Assembly (NCBI GenBank): GCA_026388495.1
Contig: JAPLJQ010000286.1
Location: forward strand, 1-6,225
DNA: 6,225 nt
Origin: Deltaproteobacteria bacterium
Lineage (GTDB): Bacteria; Desulfobacterota; Syntrophia; Syntrophales; UBA2185
Reading direction: 5' to 3'
The notes under the pieces were generated by a model. It worked only from the letters and a program-made list of their open reading frames with translations. It searched no databases and was not told the origin of the DNA. Below are positions 6,225 to 6,225 of this stretch, piece after piece (the first letter of the stretch is position 1; each line of letters starts with the position of its first letter). The translations under genes were made by a program, and so were the position numbers.

Positions 6225-6225
6225 A

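Noticed and set aside
1..6225. Mobile elements, CRISPR arrays, tRNA/rRNA genes, defence systems or in-frame UGA (selenocysteine) extensions
   Set aside because: No direct repeats with regular spacing, transposase motifs, terminal inverted repeats or tRNA-like cloverleaf were seen, and each gene ends at a position normal for its family.

Overview
The window is an ordinary-looking stretch of chromosome from an anaerobic, moderately AT-rich Gram-negative bacterium. A Desulfobacterota/Syntrophales-like (former Deltaproteobacteria) source fits best. The reasons are an oxygen-sensitive class III ribonucleotide reductase with its activase, a large GAF/HD-GYP signalling protein, and an exported M48 protease with TPR repeats, all in mid-to-low GC sequence. 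That placement is inference from gene content and protein flavour, not from a marker gene.

Layout. Bases 1-93 may hold the C-terminal end of a gene entering from the left, unrecognised and weakly supported, followed by a clear 12-bp-stem hairpin at 145-182 that probably ends its transcript. Bases 183-326 are a compact control region: a good sigma70-type promoter (TTGATA, 17 bp, TATTAT), two tandem NrdR-box-like sites whose starts are exactly 31 bp apart (one in the promoter spacer, one at the expected start of transcription), and a strong Shine-Dalgarno. Then come three genes on the + strand: nrdD (327-2417), nrdG (2420-3109, 2 nt later) and a GAF + HD-GYP phosphodiesterase (3142-4809, 32 nt later). 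A convergent gene on the - strand, an M48 zinc metalloprotease with a C-terminal TPR domain (4830-6224), fills the rest. The two convergent genes are separated by only 20 bp.

How the genes work together. NrdG is the radical-SAM activase that puts the glycyl radical on NrdD, which then makes dNTPs without oxygen. The paired NrdR boxes suggest the operon is repressed when dNTP/ATP levels signal sufficiency. The HD-GYP protein may be cotranscribed with nrdDG, which would tie a cyclic-dinucleotide phosphodiesterase to the nucleotide-reduction operon, but the link is only positional. The protease is a separate envelope quality-control gene.

I do not see a new defence system, mobile element, CRISPR array, RNA gene or other exotic module. 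The items most worth a second look are the promoter/NrdR-box architecture, a possible pairing between the start of the leader and the nrdD Shine-Dalgarno, the operon-like link to the HD-GYP gene, and a roughly 108-residue insertion inside that HD-GYP domain.
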